A model generated the notes under the pieces. The model was not told the origin of the DNA, ran no database searches, and saw only the letters and a program-made list of their open reading frames with translations. From CAZYPB01 sp964649265 (GTDB taxonomy: Archaea; Micrarchaeota; Micrarchaeia; Burarchaeales; JAKAKT01), in contig CAZYPB010000079.1 in NCBI GenBank assembly GCA_964649265.1, positions 1 through 5,206 of the forward strand: a DNA stretch of 5,206 nt. Reading direction: 5' to 3'. Shown piece by piece: positions 5,130 through 5,206 of this stretch. The position numbers and the translations under genes are program-made. Numbering within the stretch: the first letter of the stretch is position 1; each line of letters begins with the position of its first letter.

Positions 5130-5136
5130 TTAAAAA
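5130..5136 (-). promoter_or_regulatory. TATA-like box of the small membrane protein gene
   Basis: On the minus strand TTTTTAA (5136-5130) is centred about 26 bases before the ATG at 5107, so transcription should start at or next to the start codon. No ribosome binding site precedes that ATG, which agrees with leaderless translation. Confidence 0.55.
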
Positions 5137-5151
5137 CTTTCTGACATCGAT

Positions 5152-5163
5152 TTTCCTAGGAAA
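5152..5163. promoter_or_regulatory. 12-bp perfect palindrome upstream of the membrane protein gene
   Basis: TTTCCTAGGAAA is a perfect palindrome without spacer, about 15 bases upstream of the TATA-like box. It could be an operator or activator site. A minus-strand frame open from the right edge (16 codons, ending GHRIS) stops inside it at 5158-5156 and might be the tail of another gene, but that is too short to call. Confidence 0.3.
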
Positions 5164-5206
5164 TACGGTGTCCTTCGGCGGTCAGGCAGAGCACTTTCCA
5201 CCAAGC

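Noticed and set aside
5156..5206. Minus-strand partial gene entering from the right edge (16 codons, ending GHRIS)
   Set aside because: Too short to tell from chance; a second minus-strand frame is also open over this stretch.

Overview
The window looks archaeal. It carries a winged-helix regulator resembling the archaeal DUF4443 family, an archaeal-type MscL, TATA boxes about 25 bases before starts in place of -35/-10 promoters, mostly leaderless or near-leaderless starts beside one strong GGAGGTG ribosome binding site, and a two-box-pair C/D guide RNA of archaeal geometry. I cannot name the lineage; an uncultivated archaeon from a metagenome would fit.

Left part (1-2601): the C-terminal part of the ferrous iron permease FeoB runs in from the left edge and ends tail-to-tail, with a 10-base overlap, against a leftward winged-helix regulator gene. 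That gene diverges from a rightward gene for a 424-residue protein of unknown function (a possible DUF4430-like beta-grasp domain, then long charged helices). The shared gap holds a TATA-like stretch, a perfect inverted repeat and a direct repeat of the same half-site, which looks like an operator.

Middle (2602-4016): a 131-base gap with an exact 14-base TATA-containing repeat, spaced 41 bases, precedes a membrane-anchored transglutaminase-like protein with an intact Cys-His-Asp triad. Its start is reset to the internal ATG at 2733, which lies where transcription from the second TATA copy would begin.

Right part (4017-5206): this looks like a gene-poor stretch but is dense in features. A leftward mscL gene is broken by two -1 frameshifts. 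It is flanked by two related, same-direction rightward small RNA loci, each with the same AATTATAAAC promoter. The right copy is a near-ideal archaeal C/D box sRNA: boxes C, D', C' and D, both guides exactly 12 nt, a UUCG-capped kink-turn in the middle and a short terminal stem. The left copy is a degenerate relative. Both copies keep guide segments that can pair with two conserved places near the 3' end of 16S rRNA. A leftward gene for a three-helix membrane protein of unknown function closes the window, with its own promoter and a 12-bp palindrome upstream.

The genes do not form one obvious pathway. The least expected content is the duplicated sRNA locus around the broken mscL.
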